Below are positions 23,801 through 32,854 of a DNA stretch of 64,000 bases, piece after piece. The translations under genes and the position numbers were made by a program. This DNA is from Cristatella mucedo (taxonomy: Eukaryota; Bryozoa; Phylactolaemata; Cristatellidae), in NCBI GenBank assembly GCA_009760855.2, contig WPIO01000007.1, positions 11,228,001 through 11,292,000 on the forward strand, given 5' to 3'. Under the pieces are notes generated by a model. That model saw only the letters and a list, made by a program, of their open reading frames with translations. It was not told the DNA's origin and did not search any database. Each line of letters starts with the position of its first letter. The first letter of the stretch is position 1.

Positions 23801-24071
23801 GCAGCCTACGACGACATTAGGGCGCAGCCATTGTCTGGATAACTACTCAGACAGCGTGGCAAACCGCTGGAGCTCAATGACTGCGAATGAGACCTAGAGC
23901 AAACCTGACAAAGAAATATCGAGCACGCTTCCGGGTGTCGGAGCGACCCGTAAGTCCGCCGGGAGCATGCACAACGGCTCAAACGGACCATCGGAGACTT
24001 CGCCGAAGTAAAAGAGCACAAAACAAAGCATTACCTTTAATATCCCTCGGCAAGATATTTTCAAAGGCCAT
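3852..24071 (-). CDS. CARMIL: CARMIL-type capping-protein regulator, N-terminal ten exons (gene continues beyond left edge)
   Basis: Ten exons on the minus strand (24071-24035, 17152-17067, 16569-16519, 13243-13184, 13067-12940, 10797-10555, 7934-7859, 6057-5969, 4406-4312, 4042-3852) total 1056 nt and splice in one frame of 352 codons. Every junction has GT..AG borders and matching phase. The order of segments follows animal CARMIL proteins: a short N-terminus with LPRDIKE, a PH-like domain (about residues 13-121), a linker, the block WDIDTIYSSQDAR, then leucine-rich repeats with LDLSNN and LNLSGNSIKGDE. CARMIL proteins bind and regulate actin capping protein at membranes; the capping-protein-binding region lies further C-terminal, outside this window. 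The start ATG at 24071 directly follows an in-frame TGA. The last exon ends in phase 0 at a GTATGT donor. Introns hold LINE and SINE copies. Recognition is from remembered family sequence, not a search. Confidence 0.9.
4312..4406 (-). CDS. CARMIL: CARMIL exon 9, leucine-rich repeat
   Basis: Exon of 95 nt containing SVIKFASAISANVSSKLTD followed by LDLSNNALEDK, a standard LRR unit with the LDLSNN core. The acceptor is TTGCAG and the donor GTTAGA. It enters in phase 2 and leaves in phase 1. Confidence 0.92.
4558..4665 (-). mobile_element. LINE-A 3' tail
   Basis: Minus-strand LINE-A terminal hairpin (AGCGCC..GGGCGC) with (AAT)n at the left; only about 100 bases. It lies between CARMIL exon 9 and exon 8. 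Confidence 0.8.
5180..5765 (-). mobile_element. LINE-A 3' fragment
   Basis: Minus-strand 3' UTR and last coding part of LINE-A, diverged. A conceptual translation includes FADLHWLLVKQHIDFKVFSL and LTFRPLHSLAPAHLSDLLP. The tail hairpin is degraded. Confidence 0.75.
5770..5835 (-). mobile_element. LINE-B scrap
   Basis: The AGCTAGGTATGAAGGAGCCA segment matches LINE-B minus-strand copies at 1-40 and 45535-45560. It abuts the LINE-A fragment on its left. Confidence 0.5.
5969..6057 (-). CDS. CARMIL: CARMIL exon 8, first leucine-rich repeat
   Basis: Exon of 89 nt with EMLSRILKVVKTSMALESMD followed by LSNSGLK, a ribonuclease-inhibitor-like repeat matching the CARMIL segment with QILRVV and ENAGL. 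The acceptor is TTTTGTAG. The donor is GTATGT and splits the next codon after two bases. Confidence 0.9.
7859..7934 (-). CDS. CARMIL: CARMIL exon 7, link into leucine-rich repeats
   Basis: Exon of 76 nt coding for DHVPLLAALQYCTWFTHF and NAADMKL. It aligns with the family motif DLxPxxAALxYNxWFTKL. The acceptor is TTTTTCAG and the donor GTAAGA. It enters in phase 2 and leaves in phase 0, exactly as exons 6 and 8 require. Confidence 0.9.
9113..9235 (-). other. Possible p21-binding-domain-like coding fragment in a CARMIL intron
   Basis: An open stretch on the minus strand reads HVG, then VPKLTAEWRDFLVRSGVIS and NDPQIVHYFAN. The spacing W-x3-L-x2-S-x-I followed by P-Q-x-V resembles the second half of PAK-type p21 (Rac/Cdc42) binding domains. 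No CRIB start (ISxPxxFxH) and no kinase domain are visible nearby, and the splice borders are weak. It may be a decayed processed copy, a nested gene's exon, or chance. Confidence 0.28.
9641..9712 (-). mobile_element. LINE-A 3' tail
   Basis: (AAT)n followed by CACTTGATAAAGCATCCTC and CTCTTTCTAGGCACTTA, a roughly 70-base 5'-truncated LINE-A end. Confidence 0.75.
10555..10797 (-). CDS. CARMIL: CARMIL exon 6, linker and WDIDTIY block
   Basis: Exon of 243 nt with the most diagnostic CARMIL stretch: PCDGFSSIYAYMCDYLG and TWDIDTIYSSQDARSF, followed by LCDFNHLSS. The acceptor chosen is CTCGTGCAG, because it joins PFE to RLVAKLDVHP in phase 2. An alternative acceptor near 10919 would add a Pro/Ser-rich stretch not expected in the family. 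The donor is GTGCGC. Confidence 0.92.
12940..13067 (-). CDS. CARMIL: CARMIL exon 5, end of PH-like domain
   Basis: Exon of 128 nt. It contains RLTLKNGKVLTFAA, then SEEVIAIITHIGSAL, the C-terminal helix of the PH-like fold (compare the human EDVSEVLAHIGTCL pattern). The acceptor is GTTGTAG and the donor GTATGT. It enters in phase 0 and leaves in phase 2. Confidence 0.87.
13184..13243 (-). CDS. CARMIL: CARMIL exon 4, PH-like domain
   Basis: Exon of 60 nt coding for LEATIHYLDIQGIESSSAAN. The YLDI element matches the [F/H]-x-[Y/V]-L-[E/D]-I strand of the family. It is bounded by a T-rich tract plus TTCAG and by GTGAGC, in phase 0 at both ends. Confidence 0.85.
14838..15409 (-). mobile_element. 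LINE-A, 5'-truncated
   Basis: Minus-strand LINE-A of about 570 bases with a long (AAT)n tail (about 10 units) and decayed terminal ORF (ADLHWLPVKQLIDFKVLSH). ATAT occurs at both edges (14834-14837 and 15410-15413), a possible target-site duplication; the rebuilt site reads CATATGC. Confidence 0.8.
15790..15965 (-). mobile_element. SINE-beta, complete copy
   Basis: Minus strand: a tRNA-like head with A-box-like TGGCACACTAGG, the palindromic arm GACCTCGGTCCCGAGGTC and a perfect B box GGTTCGAATCC. The body follows with GCAAGCGGTGGTGATAGCCG, CTCTTCTGTTGCTATACAA and GCTGTTAAATCAGC. About 175 bases. It is the best-preserved member of the family here. Confidence 0.85.
16519..16569 (-). CDS. CARMIL: CARMIL exon 3, PH-like domain strand
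   Basis: Exon of 51 nt coding for VLGSCRCFLYTTKVPAK. It corresponds to the conserved VLTSxRxFLxxxKxPxK element of CARMIL PH domains. The acceptor is a strong pyrimidine tract plus TTGCAG, and the donor is GTATAG. Both ends are in phase 0. Confidence 0.88.
16765..16850 (-). mobile_element. LINE-A scrap
   Basis: A short minus-strand match to the LINE-A terminal ORF/3' UTR (GGGAATGTCGTGAAGTCAGT and TCAGGCTTTGGGAGCTTACG), between CARMIL exons 2 and 3 on one side and 4 on the other. Confidence 0.6.
17067..17152 (-). CDS. CARMIL: CARMIL exon 2, start of PH-like domain
   Basis: Exon of 86 nt between a TTTCAG acceptor and a GTATGC donor. It contains the string EVKSEKYESKVL, which matches the EVKxxKxExKVL signature at the start of the CARMIL PH domain. 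It enters in phase 1 and leaves in phase 0. Confidence 0.85.
17770..18695 (+). mobile_element. LINE-A 3' third
   Basis: Plus-strand LINE-A from late reverse-transcriptase codons (LVHEFVTSHLDFCNSLLAGL, DLRWLPVKQRLDFEVLSLIF) to the hairpin and a short (ATT) tail. A 17-base tandem duplication sits near 18205-18230. The coding frame is broken. It lies upstream of CARMIL exon 2, in intron 1. Confidence 0.82.
19165..19625 (+). mobile_element. LINE-B 3' end, interrupted by LINE-A
   Basis: LINE-B terminal coding and 3' UTR (ADYGSSFSAALSYYFHATHY in one frame), ending at GAGTTACAGATGGAGAT and a decayed ATTACATTATATTACA tail. A LINE-A tail (19239-19325) is inserted within the AGGTCCTAGACTG segment. Confidence 0.82.
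19239..19325 (+). mobile_element. LINE-A tail nested in LINE-B
   Basis: Only about 87 bases, essentially the terminal hairpin plus (ATT)n. It breaks LINE-B between AGGTCC and GACTG. No clear target-site duplication. Confidence 0.8.
20085..21340. mobile_element. Old, rearranged LINE remnants
   Basis: Three degraded reverse-transcriptase pieces in mixed orientation. They are minus at 20085-20400, plus at 20430-20620 (VLLDSSAALDSTDSKTLSET pattern) and minus at 20690-21340 (LNRLHQVQNSSAHLM, PPLSELQWL pattern). They are much more diverged than LINE-A or B, so older or from a different family. Confidence 0.6.
21611..21645. repeat. (GA)n microsatellite
   Basis: A run of GA dinucleotides with two GG interruptions. 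Confidence 0.9.
21646..24030. other. CARMIL intron 1 sequence, nothing further recognised
   Basis: No exon, RNA gene or LINE/SINE match was recognised. The right end (from about 23080) becomes CpG-richer towards the CARMIL start. Confidence 0.4.
24035..24071 (-). CDS. CARMIL: CARMIL exon 1 (start codon)
   Basis: Encodes MAFENILPRDIK plus one base, ending at a GTAATG donor. An in-frame TGA immediately precedes the ATG, so this is the first possible start in this frame. LPRDIKE, completed by exon 2, resembles the VPRELIES/LTRELQDS start of vertebrate CARMILs. The phase (1) fits the next exon. An upstream short ORF is noted separately. Confidence 0.75.
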
Positions 24072-24510
24072 TCACCAGACCTCATAGATAATAACCTACT
24101 CAGCGGCAATATCTAGGGGTAGCCCCCTCGGCCGACAGCCCCCAACGTACGCCATCTTTGTTTACACGCGGAAGTCCTACGCGCTCCTCGACGGCCCCAG
24201 GAAAGACGCGTTGGCGCCCGCTCCGTCTTTTGCGCTCTAAGCTGACCATAATGTCATGCAGCCCTCTTGACCGACGATGCGTTATCTGCCCTACCTTGGA
24301 TGCAACGTCTTCCGTTTTAATGGACACTGTCAGCAGACGGCCCAGCAGCAGCGGTATACTTACTACGCCTCCACGGCTCGCTGCAACCCGCAGGTGTATT
24401 CTGGACGAAAGCCACGCCTTTAGGACCCCCTCCTCCATCTGCGGTTTTGTCTGCGTAGTGCTGCGTGTTCTTTGACCGTTTCTTGACGCTTTAAAGCGTT
24501 CCCCCAAGAA
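24072..24510 (-). promoter_or_regulatory. Candidate CARMIL promoter and 5' leader, CpG-richer
   Basis: This stretch just upstream of the CARMIL start codon has clearly more CpG and G+C than the surrounding intronic DNA and is free of recognisable LINE or SINE sequence. That is the usual look of an animal promoter and first exon. It contains a short upstream ORF (24155-24096). No TATA box was recognised. The placement is inferred from position and composition. Confidence 0.4.
24096..24155 (-). other. Possible upstream ORF in CARMIL 5' leader
   Basis: A 19-codon ORF beginning MAYVGGCRPRG and ending TAG 24 bases before the CARMIL ATG. Its start context (AAAGATGG) is closer to the vertebrate Kozak consensus than that of the main ORF (TGAATGG). 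It matters only if transcription starts upstream of 24155, which the sequence alone does not show. Confidence 0.3.
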
Positions 24511-24829
24511 AGCGTTTTACTTGGTCTACTGGTGTTAGCTATTAAAAAGCAGCAATGTTTGCTGAAAAACCGGCTCCCACCAGCAGGACCGTGTTCTCGA
24601 CTGAATCATAGGATTCCCATTAAATTGGATAGCATAGACAAAGGCTTCAGTTTGTAGATGCACAGTCATACTCGGGATGTAGAATGCATCATAGAAACTA
24701 CGATATTGATAACATTAACGACTGAATCCGCAGCGCAGGTGGCTGAGCCGGTTGATATTACGAACAGTTGACATTACAAACAAAGGGCCTGCGGCGTGAG
24801 AAAAAAAAGGCGGTTGCGGTTGGTCCATA

Positions 24830-25380
24830 ACTCAGCAGCGAGGTTTGCGCTTTGTGAACGCCACAGTTGCCACATTACACCACACCTTACAGAACTGACT
24901 GCGCTGGCCCACCATCGAGAAGCCAATTGACTTCCAAGCTTGTGTCACTCACTTTTAGGTCCCTTCATTATCTTGCTTCAGCCTGTCTATTTGAACTACT
25001 TCCCAATCAGCCTAGGTATCGTACCATGGGCTAGTCTGACGCAAGGAGTGTAGCTGTGCCTCGAACCTACCTCAAATCCTTTGGAGATCGTGCCTTTAGT
25101 TTGTACGCTCCCAATGGCTGTAACTTACTCCCAACTGACGTCACCACATCCCCTGGCTAGACAATGTTTAAAAGGAAGCTAAAAACGCACTTGTTCTTCC
25201 CAGCACATGCTGGGACAGTGCGAATAGTCATTTGCGTGCGTATGGGTGCTGCCACTGTGCATGCTACCACTGACCAATCGACAGGCTTCCCTCGCATAGC
25301 ATTAGTAAAGTACGTCGAAAGAAATTTAGTTCTCAGGTCGTTCAGAGGACGCTATACAAATGTCTTATTTTTATTAAACT
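24830..25380 (+). mobile_element. LINE-C, degraded 3' end
   Basis: Plus-strand sequence parallel to LINE-A (GTCACTCACTTTTAGGTCCC) but strongly diverged, ending GGACGCTATACAAATG rather than in an AAGTGC(ATT)n tail. Similar endings occur at 38130-38440 and 47346-47492. Confidence 0.6.
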
Positions 25381-25424
25381 CGCCTACACCCCTGAAAAAC
25401 CACGGGAAGTTTCAAGTGCTACAT

Positions 25425-28020
25425 TAATAATAATTATAATAATAATAATTCACTTAATAAAGCGCCCTCAGAGAACTCAATCTCTCTTTAGGCGCTTTAC
25501 ATTTGCTGTAAAGTGAAATGCAATTGAATGGTAAGTAAAATCATGCTTGAAAAACAAACAAAATGAATAACATGGTTAGGGGTGACATGCACAGGGTCAG
25601 CATGCAGATGTGGTTAGTGGCAGCATGCACAGTGTCAGCACACATAAGCACGTGAAGGACGAATCACAGGGACCCACTAAATGCTGTCCGAAATAGGTGT
25701 GTTTTTAGGTTCCTTTTAAATGTGGTCAGGTCAGGGGATGTTCTGACAAGTCGGGATGGAGTTCCAGGCTTTGGGAGCATATGAACTAAATGCACGGTCT
25801 CCAAAGGATTTAAGGTTTGTACGAGGTATTTGTAGACTGTTGTATTCCGAAAAGCGGGTGGTACGATGCTTGGCCTGATGGGGTAGTGTATCTGACAGAT
25901 AGGCTGGAGCCATAGAATGAAGGGACCTAAAAGTGAGCGACAAAACCTTGGTCAATCTGTTGCTTGACTGGTAGCCAGTGCAGGTCGGCGAGAAGTGGTG
26001 TAATGTGGCAACTGCGACGTTCACGGCAGACAAGTCTAGCTGCCGAGTTTTGCACCAGCTGCAATCGCCTGATCGCACATGCTGGTAGGCCAGTAAGCAG
26101 TGAGTTGCAGAAGTCGAGACGGGATGTCACGAATGCATGGACCAACTTAGATGTGGTATCTTTATCTAAACAAGCCCGAATTTTAGCCTTGTTATGAAGC
26201 CGAAAATAGGCGGATTTGACTGTGGAGCTGATATGGTCGTCTGACGAGAGGTCGCTTTGGAATATGACACCTAGATTTCGAGCTGATTCAACTGGAGATA
26301 TGCTGGCAGAGCCAATTTTGAGAGTCAGCCTGTCCAATCTCTGGATCACACTGGGTTTGCCCATAACTAGTAAGTTAGTTTTATCATCGTTAAGCTTTAG
26401 AAAATGTGCTGCCATCCATGTGCGGATGTCATCAATGCATGCAGCTAGTGAGTTTAGAGAATTTGAAGTGCTCGAAGGCTGGGAGGGATCAAAGCAAAGG
26501 TACAACTGAATGTCATCCTCATAGAAGTGAAGGCCTAGATTGTGCTTGGCAATCACATCAGCAAGAGGCAGAGTATAAACCGTGAAAAGAACCGGACCTA
26601 GCACTGAGCCCTGAGGTACTCCATATTTCAGAGGTACCTCGGATGATCTTTGTCCATTCACGTCAATGCTCTTGAGTCTCGCACTGAGATAGGACCTGAA
26701 CCATTGCAGAGCAGTGCCAGTGATGCCCAGGCGAGATGAGAGGCGCTCTAGAAGAACTTCGTGATCGATAGTATCAAAAGCTGCCGTAGAGATCAAGCAA
26801 AACAAGCAGAGACACTCTACCCATGTCTGCATTCCTTAGTAGGTCGTTGTATACCCGAAGCAATGCTGACTCTGTGGAGGGATTAGCTCTAAAGCCAGAC
26901 TGGAACTTACTAGCAAGGTGTGAGGTTTCGATATACGAGTTCAGCTGGTCTGCCACGACCCGTTCGAGTGTCTTTGATAGGAATGGTAGAAGGGAAACTG
27001 GGCGGTAGTTGCTCAAGTTCTCTTGGTCAAGTGTAGCTTTCTTGAGAAGTGGCCTGACTACAGCTTTTTTGAAAGGTGCTGGGACATGACCTGAGGCTAA
27101 TGACATACTAATTATGTTAGTTATGCATGGCAGCAGTAGATCAATGCAACGTAGGAGCAGGACAGTAGGAATAGGGTCCAGATGACTTGTTGTCTTCTTT
27201 GATTGAGATACGAACTTTAGGACTAGATCACTAGTGACCTGCTTAAATGCAGACATTGAGGTGCAGCCAGGAACAGCATTCTAGTGGGGAGGTTGTCATC
27301 GCAGGGATGGATTCCCTGATCTTGTCTATCTTCTGCACAAAGAATCGAGGGAAGCGATCGGCTAGATCATCATTAGGATCATCAGGTAAGGAGGTAATCT
27401 GGGAACGGTTGAGGATATGGTTTATTGTCGACATCAGCATTTTTGGATTGTGCACCTGTGATTCAACAATGTTTTTATAAAAGCTAGACTTGGCCTTTGC
27501 TAGGATCGATTGGTACGACCTACAGTAGTCTTTATACGCCTGTCGATGGACAGTTAGTCCGGATCTTTTGTATGCTTGTTCAAGCTTTCGTTTAGTAGAC
27601 TTGGCTAGTTTAATGTCTGCGGTAAACCATAGGCCGTCTGGGCGGGGGCGCACAGTGTGCTTTGTCAGAGGGGCAAACTCGTCTAGCGTGTCAGCTAGTG
27701 TCGTGTTGAAGCTATCTACCAATGATGACAGATCGGTGGGAGGATTGAGCAGCAGAGGTGAAGCAGATATTCTGGCACGGACAGCATCGATGTCAAGGGT
27801 CTTGAGGTTTCGCGATTCACAGGTTATTTTAGAGGAGGATGTGGGCACACACTGTAGATTGAATGAGATCTGCATGTGGTCAGATAAGCAGGATTTGGTT
27901 ATAATTGGTGATGACATAGTGCAGTTGTATGAGAAGATCTGGTCGAGTGTGTGACCCTTGATGTGGGTAGGGCCATGCACATGAGCCACAAGAGACAATG
28001 AGTCAGTCAATGCACGAAAT
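25425..28020 (-). mobile_element. LINE-A, most complete reverse-transcriptase copy
   Basis: About 2.6 kb on the minus strand: endonuclease C-terminus (GHTLDQIFSYNC, SCLSDHMQI), then reverse transcriptase with [45 protein letters not shown] and LHFYEDDIQLYLCF, then the CR1/L2-like C-terminus, 3' UTR, hairpin and (AAT)n. At least two frameshifts (near 27255 and 26790) break the ORF, and the Y-A-D-D box is Y-E-D-D. The 5' half of the endonuclease is missing. No RNase H or LTR seen. Confidence 0.9.
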
Positions 28021-28164
28021 TCGGTGCTGAAACCACATTAAAATTTGGGCCTGAGCTTCTGTTGATCTAGCAGTATCCTCACCCACCCGCCCCTCTTAGC
28101 TGATAAGTCCGGCCTACTCTCGGGCAAGGTCTCCATTCGACGACCTGGATCGTCCAGCGATCTA

Positions 28165-29487
28165 CTCTTACCTGAATGCAGACATGGGTAGAGTATCTCT
28201 GCTTGTTTTGGTCGAACTTTCGGCAGCTTGTGATACTATCGATCACGAAGTTCTTCTAGAGCGCCTCTCATCTCGCCTGGGCATCGCTGACACTGCTCTG
28301 CAATGGCTTAGGTCCTATCTCAGTGCGAGACTCAAGAGTATTGACGTGAATTGACAAAGATCATCCGAGGTACCTCTGAAATATGGGGTGCCTCAGGTCT
28401 CCGTGCTCGGTTCGGTTCTTTTCACGTTTTATACTCTGCTTCTTGCTGATGTGATTGCCAAGTACAATCTAAGCTTTCACTTCTATGCGGATGAGACTCA
28501 GTTGTACCTTTGCTTTGATCCCTCCCAGCCTTCGAGCACCTCAAATTCTCTCAACTCACTTGCTGCATGTATTGAGGACATCCGCACATGGATGGCAGCA
28601 AATGTTTTTTAACTAAGCGATGATAAAACTAACTGATTAGTTATATGGGTTATATTAGTTATGGGTAAACCCAGTGTGATTCAGAAATTGGAAAGGCTGA
28701 CACTTAAAATTGGCTCTGCCAGCATATCTCTTGTTGAATCAGCTTGAAATCTAGGTGTCGTGTTCCAAAGTGACTCCACAATCAAGTCTGCCTACTTTCA
28801 GATACATAACATCGCTAAACTTCCTGCTTGTTTAGATAAGGATACCACGTCTAAGTTGGTCCATGCATTTGTGACATACCTTCTTGACTTCTGCAACTCA
28901 CTGCTTACTGGCCTGCCGGCATGTGCGACCAGGCTATAACAGCTGGTGCAAAACTCTGCACCTACACTTGTCTGTCGTGAGCGTCGAAGTTGCCACGTCA
29001 CACCACTTCTCGCCGACCTGCACTGGCTACCAGTGAAGCAACGGATCGACTTCAAGGTTTCGTCGCTCACTTTTAGGTCTCTTCCTTCTTTGGCTCCAGC
29101 CTATCTCTCAGATCTACTGTCCCACCAGGCCAACCATCTTACCACCCGCTTTTCGGAATCCAACAGTTTACCAATACCTCGTACAAACCTTAAATCCTTT
29201 TGAGACCGTGCATTTAGTTCGTATGGTCCCAAAGCCTGGAACTCACTCCCGACTTGTGTCAGAACATCCCCTGACTTGACCACATTCAAAAAGAACTGAA
29301 AAACACACCTATTTAAGCAAACTGACCCTGTGCATGTCACCCCTAACCATGTTATTCATGTTGCTTATCAAGCATGATACCCTCACCATTCAATTGCGGT
29401 TCCCTTTGCAGCAAATGTAAAGCGCCTAGAAAGAGATTGATTTATCTGAGGGTGCTTTATCAAGTGCATTATTATTCTTATTATTAT
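28165..29487 (+). mobile_element. LINE-A, head-to-head with the previous copy
   Basis: Plus-strand copy starting within the reverse-transcriptase segment (SACDTIDHEVLLERLSSRL) and running to the hairpin and (ATT)n. In-frame stops are present. GVPQGS has become GVPQVS and Y-A-D-D is Y-A-D-E. It forms a long inverted repeat with 25425-26830. Confidence 0.88.
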
Positions 29488-29679
29488 TACCTCTAGTCTT
29501 CGTTGGTTTTTTACTTTTCATAACTGAGGCTGTAATGCCCTCGACTATGAACTTGAGCTTGACACAGACACTTCTCTTCAGACAGGTACTATGAGCTTGA
29601 CAGGTGAGTCTCGATTACGAACTATGAGCTTCGCGGCTGAATTAAAACTGAACCGCTTATGAAATATAAAGAATTCTTG

Positions 29680-29835
29680 GCAGATTTAACAGCCTCGGTT
29701 GTATAGTGGCAGAAGAGCCTTATCGGCTATCGCCATCCCCTGCAGCTGGCGATAAAGGTCCGCCCTATTACAGGATTCGAACCCACGATATCGGTCATAA
29801 AGAGCGAGCTTGTTACACTAGCTGTGATTAGCCGA
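29680..29835 (-). mobile_element. SINE-beta
   Basis: Minus-strand copy with B box GGTTCGAATCC (plus-strand GGATTCGAACC near 29775), the anticodon-arm region shortened, and the body ending in GCTGTTAAATCTGCC. More diverged than the copy at 15790. Confidence 0.8.
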
Positions 29836-29839
29836 GGCT

Positions 29840-32120
29840 TATGAGCAGCCCGATGTATTATTATGCATGAATGAGATTATTGCATGACTTATGACATGGC
29901 CACTGTATAAGGCATGTGCCCGACCGAAGTGGCTTTCTTAGAGCAACGGTCCAATTTCCTCCTCCTAGCGTGCTGACGATCCGTCAGCCTACTAGGAGGA
30001 GGGACCTCTTGGACTGCACTTCATTGAACATCCGCGAGAACTTTGTAGATTAGCAATGCTATAGCACAGGACTTTGTAATCACGTTTAGTGGGCGTCAGA
30101 CTCACGAGCCACCGCTGTGCTGTGCATGTGGAGCCCGGTGTCGGTTGGACGGCACTTCCACAGAGAGGACAGCTGCAGATTCGAGGGCGCATTGCGACAT
30201 ACGTTAGCCTAGCCGGGGCTACTGACATTTATCGAGCCCGGTGCCACCCAGCCTGAAGGCCGGCTCGCGGAAGGCCGAGGGCCGGAAACGGCGCCTCGAC
30301 CTAGGGCTCTTTCGGCGGAAGCTTTCAGCGAGTATGGACGTGTGCTCCGGTAGTCTAAGCAGCTAGCCGGACCTTTGACGGCGAAGGATAGTGCTCTTGT
30401 AGCGGAGCTGATGTAACGTCGGAAATCCGGAAGCCGATTGACACGTTTGTTCGACCTTCAGGCGTAATCTCGTGCCCCCTGTATTCTGCCGTCTAGATCT
30501 GTCGATCTCTCTGTAGTGTTGTCTAGTTCCCCTTGTGTAGCGTGTGCACCTGTACTGTAAAGTGTTGTAAGTGGCGAAGATCGACATCCGGCGCGCTGCA
30601 CTGAGCCTCGATAGTCCAGGCGAAGGTCTCCGCTCGTACGTCGTCCGTTTACACGTCGATCCAAGCGCTTCGGAGAAAACGCAGCCTAACGCTGTCCTTT
30701 GTACCCTTCGTTAGCCGGAAAAGAATTTGATTTGTTCATTTTTTCTTCTTTAGGACGCGCAATGTGAACCGTCTTTTGGGAAACCTGTGATGTTAATAAT
30801 CACTAGTATTTCGGCAGAGCTCATCGATGCGAAGAATGCCTGGCGACACTCGAGCGGCCCTTGGTGCGAATCGCAGACGCTTTCGATAAATAGGCCTTCG
30901 CCGGACCGAAAGTGTTTTACGAATGTAGAGTGCAAAGCTGACGAGCTGAAAAGAGGTACGCGGTGCGCTGGTGTAACTCCTCGTCGATGCGTCGTCCTGT
31001 CCTCGGCCTCCGAGTTTGCCAGCCTTTCCCTGGCATCGTCAGCAGCCGGCCACCACCATCCGAGGGCGACTCGGATGGAAAACTATGCTTCAACTCCGAA
31101 TTGGCTACTAAGTTAAAATAAGACATCGTACTTTGAACCATGGAAGTTCACTGTGCAGGCCGCATAGTGGCGTAAACGAAGTGGCTAGCATATCGGTCAG
31201 CAACACTGAGCGAGCGGCAGACTGCCCAGCAACGCAGGTGTGCAGCGAGTGGCTCATCAGCTCGAGGCTAAGCGGGTCCAAAATGGAAGGTGAAGAAAGC
31301 GATAGAAGATATTACTTGGGACGAATGGGACATACAGCTAAGGTCGACTATGTTCTTGACTATGCACCTGATTGCCCTCAATCGCGTTGCGAATGTACGA
31401 CCTCCTGTTTTCCGATATGGCCCTATACAGTTTCGGACAGCTGGGGACCGCCGAATCTTATCCCGCTACCGTTTCACTCGCTCCTTAAAAGGAAGAGGCT
31501 TTCGTGACGCGTCCAGTTGTCTTACATTAAAGCGAGGGTAATAGAAAAAGTAGTGAGCCGGTGGTATGAGTAGCGTAGCCATGCTACGTCATTTACTTGC
31601 TCGTACCAGGAATCGGAACCTTGCAACCGGCCACCAGTGCCCAGCTGATCAGCCTGAACCTAGGTCGTGCGGCCTGTCGTGTGGATTCACTTACGGTGGA
31701 CACTGAGCGACCGATATGACTTTACCCGATATCATTTTATCGGCTGAATGCCGGCGTGCTTGCCGAAATAGGCAACGAGTAGCCGGTAAAATGCTGGCCG
31801 ATGTTCAGATTATTATCAGAGCCGCCTGTCTAGTTTCAGGGCGCCTGCCGCCGACTAATCCAAACTAATTACTATCGATTTCGCTCCGACGATTGCAGCG
31901 CAGTGCACTTTCATTTGCAAGCGTTTTAATGGTTGAAGATCACGCACTTGAAGACTAGTTGGACCATTAAATTACAAAGCGTGCACCCCGGCAATGGACC
32001 AGGGCAGATTGTCCAACACCGCGCCCCCTCATGTTACTTAAAGGAGCGGCATCACTTCAGCGCCATGTCCACGGAAGGATCCGTCAAGAAGAAAGCCACC
32101 AAGGATCTTCAAACATGCAG
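29840..32120. other. Intergenic sequence between the divergent genes, no gene established
   Basis: Several ORFs of 60-125 codons occur on both strands, but none shows a recognised domain, consistent splice sites or homology. A stretch at 31270-31540 reads DITWDEWDIQLRSTMF and SRYRFTRSL and was considered as a transposase fragment without enough support. Confidence 0.4.
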
Positions 32121-32124
32121 CTTT

Positions 32125-32530
32125 AGAAATGAGACTTTGTCAAGTAGGATGTCGTGATCAATAGTGTCGAAGGCAGCTGATAGGTCTTGTAGAGCTAAGG
32201 CAGTGGCATTCCTGCCATCGTTGCTGCATAAGATGTGTTTGGTCACACGATACGAAGGCGAGCAGTTTCAGAGGAGTGGTGTCCCTTGAGTTTTGACTTA
32301 AATTTGTCTGATCATTCTTTTCAACATGTGCTACTGTTTGGCTAGCGCCAATTTTCCAAGAATCTTTGACACAAAGTAAGAATGGAAACTGGGCGATTGT
32401 GTGCAAAGACCTCTGAATCTGACAAGCTTTTCAAGTATCGGTCTAACAGAGGCCAATTTTGTTGTGTTCTTAGGACGAATTTACCGCTAAGAAATATACC
32501 TCTAAAAGTACTCAGTTTTGATGAGGAATA
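32125..32530 (-). mobile_element. LINE-B reverse-transcriptase fragment
   Basis: Plus-strand reading GATGTCGTGATCAATAGTGT and GTCGAAGGCAGCTGATAGGT is the reverse complement of the DTIDHD-type motif, as at 840-900. Frameshifted and 3'-truncated. Confidence 0.65.
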
Positions 32531-32854
32531 GAGCACCAAGCAGCAGCTCCAGAGAGCGTTTGCCAGCGAGTCGTATTGCGGGCGGGCTATATACCTTGTC
32601 TACGGTACACGATGCTCAGGGGAGGGCCCACTGCTGATTGATAGCATTAGTAAACCGAAAGGGCGGGTTGAATAGCCGGCGCTCTGGTTCGGGCAAAACT
32701 GCGTATTTTAATTGCGATCCGTTTGACTATTCAATTTCCATGGGTGAGCCGGCAATGGCCCAAGGTCAGGCGGAAGCCGATGGCGGCAAGCAGTGCCGCT
32801 CACTAATCGGCTTGCTCGACGCATTTGACCGCTCAGAAAAACTCAGCTATCTAC

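Noticed and set aside
31270-31540. Possible Harbinger-type transposase N-terminus (SRYRFTR)
   Set aside because: A single short motif-like string with no catalytic core, terminal repeats or target-site duplication.
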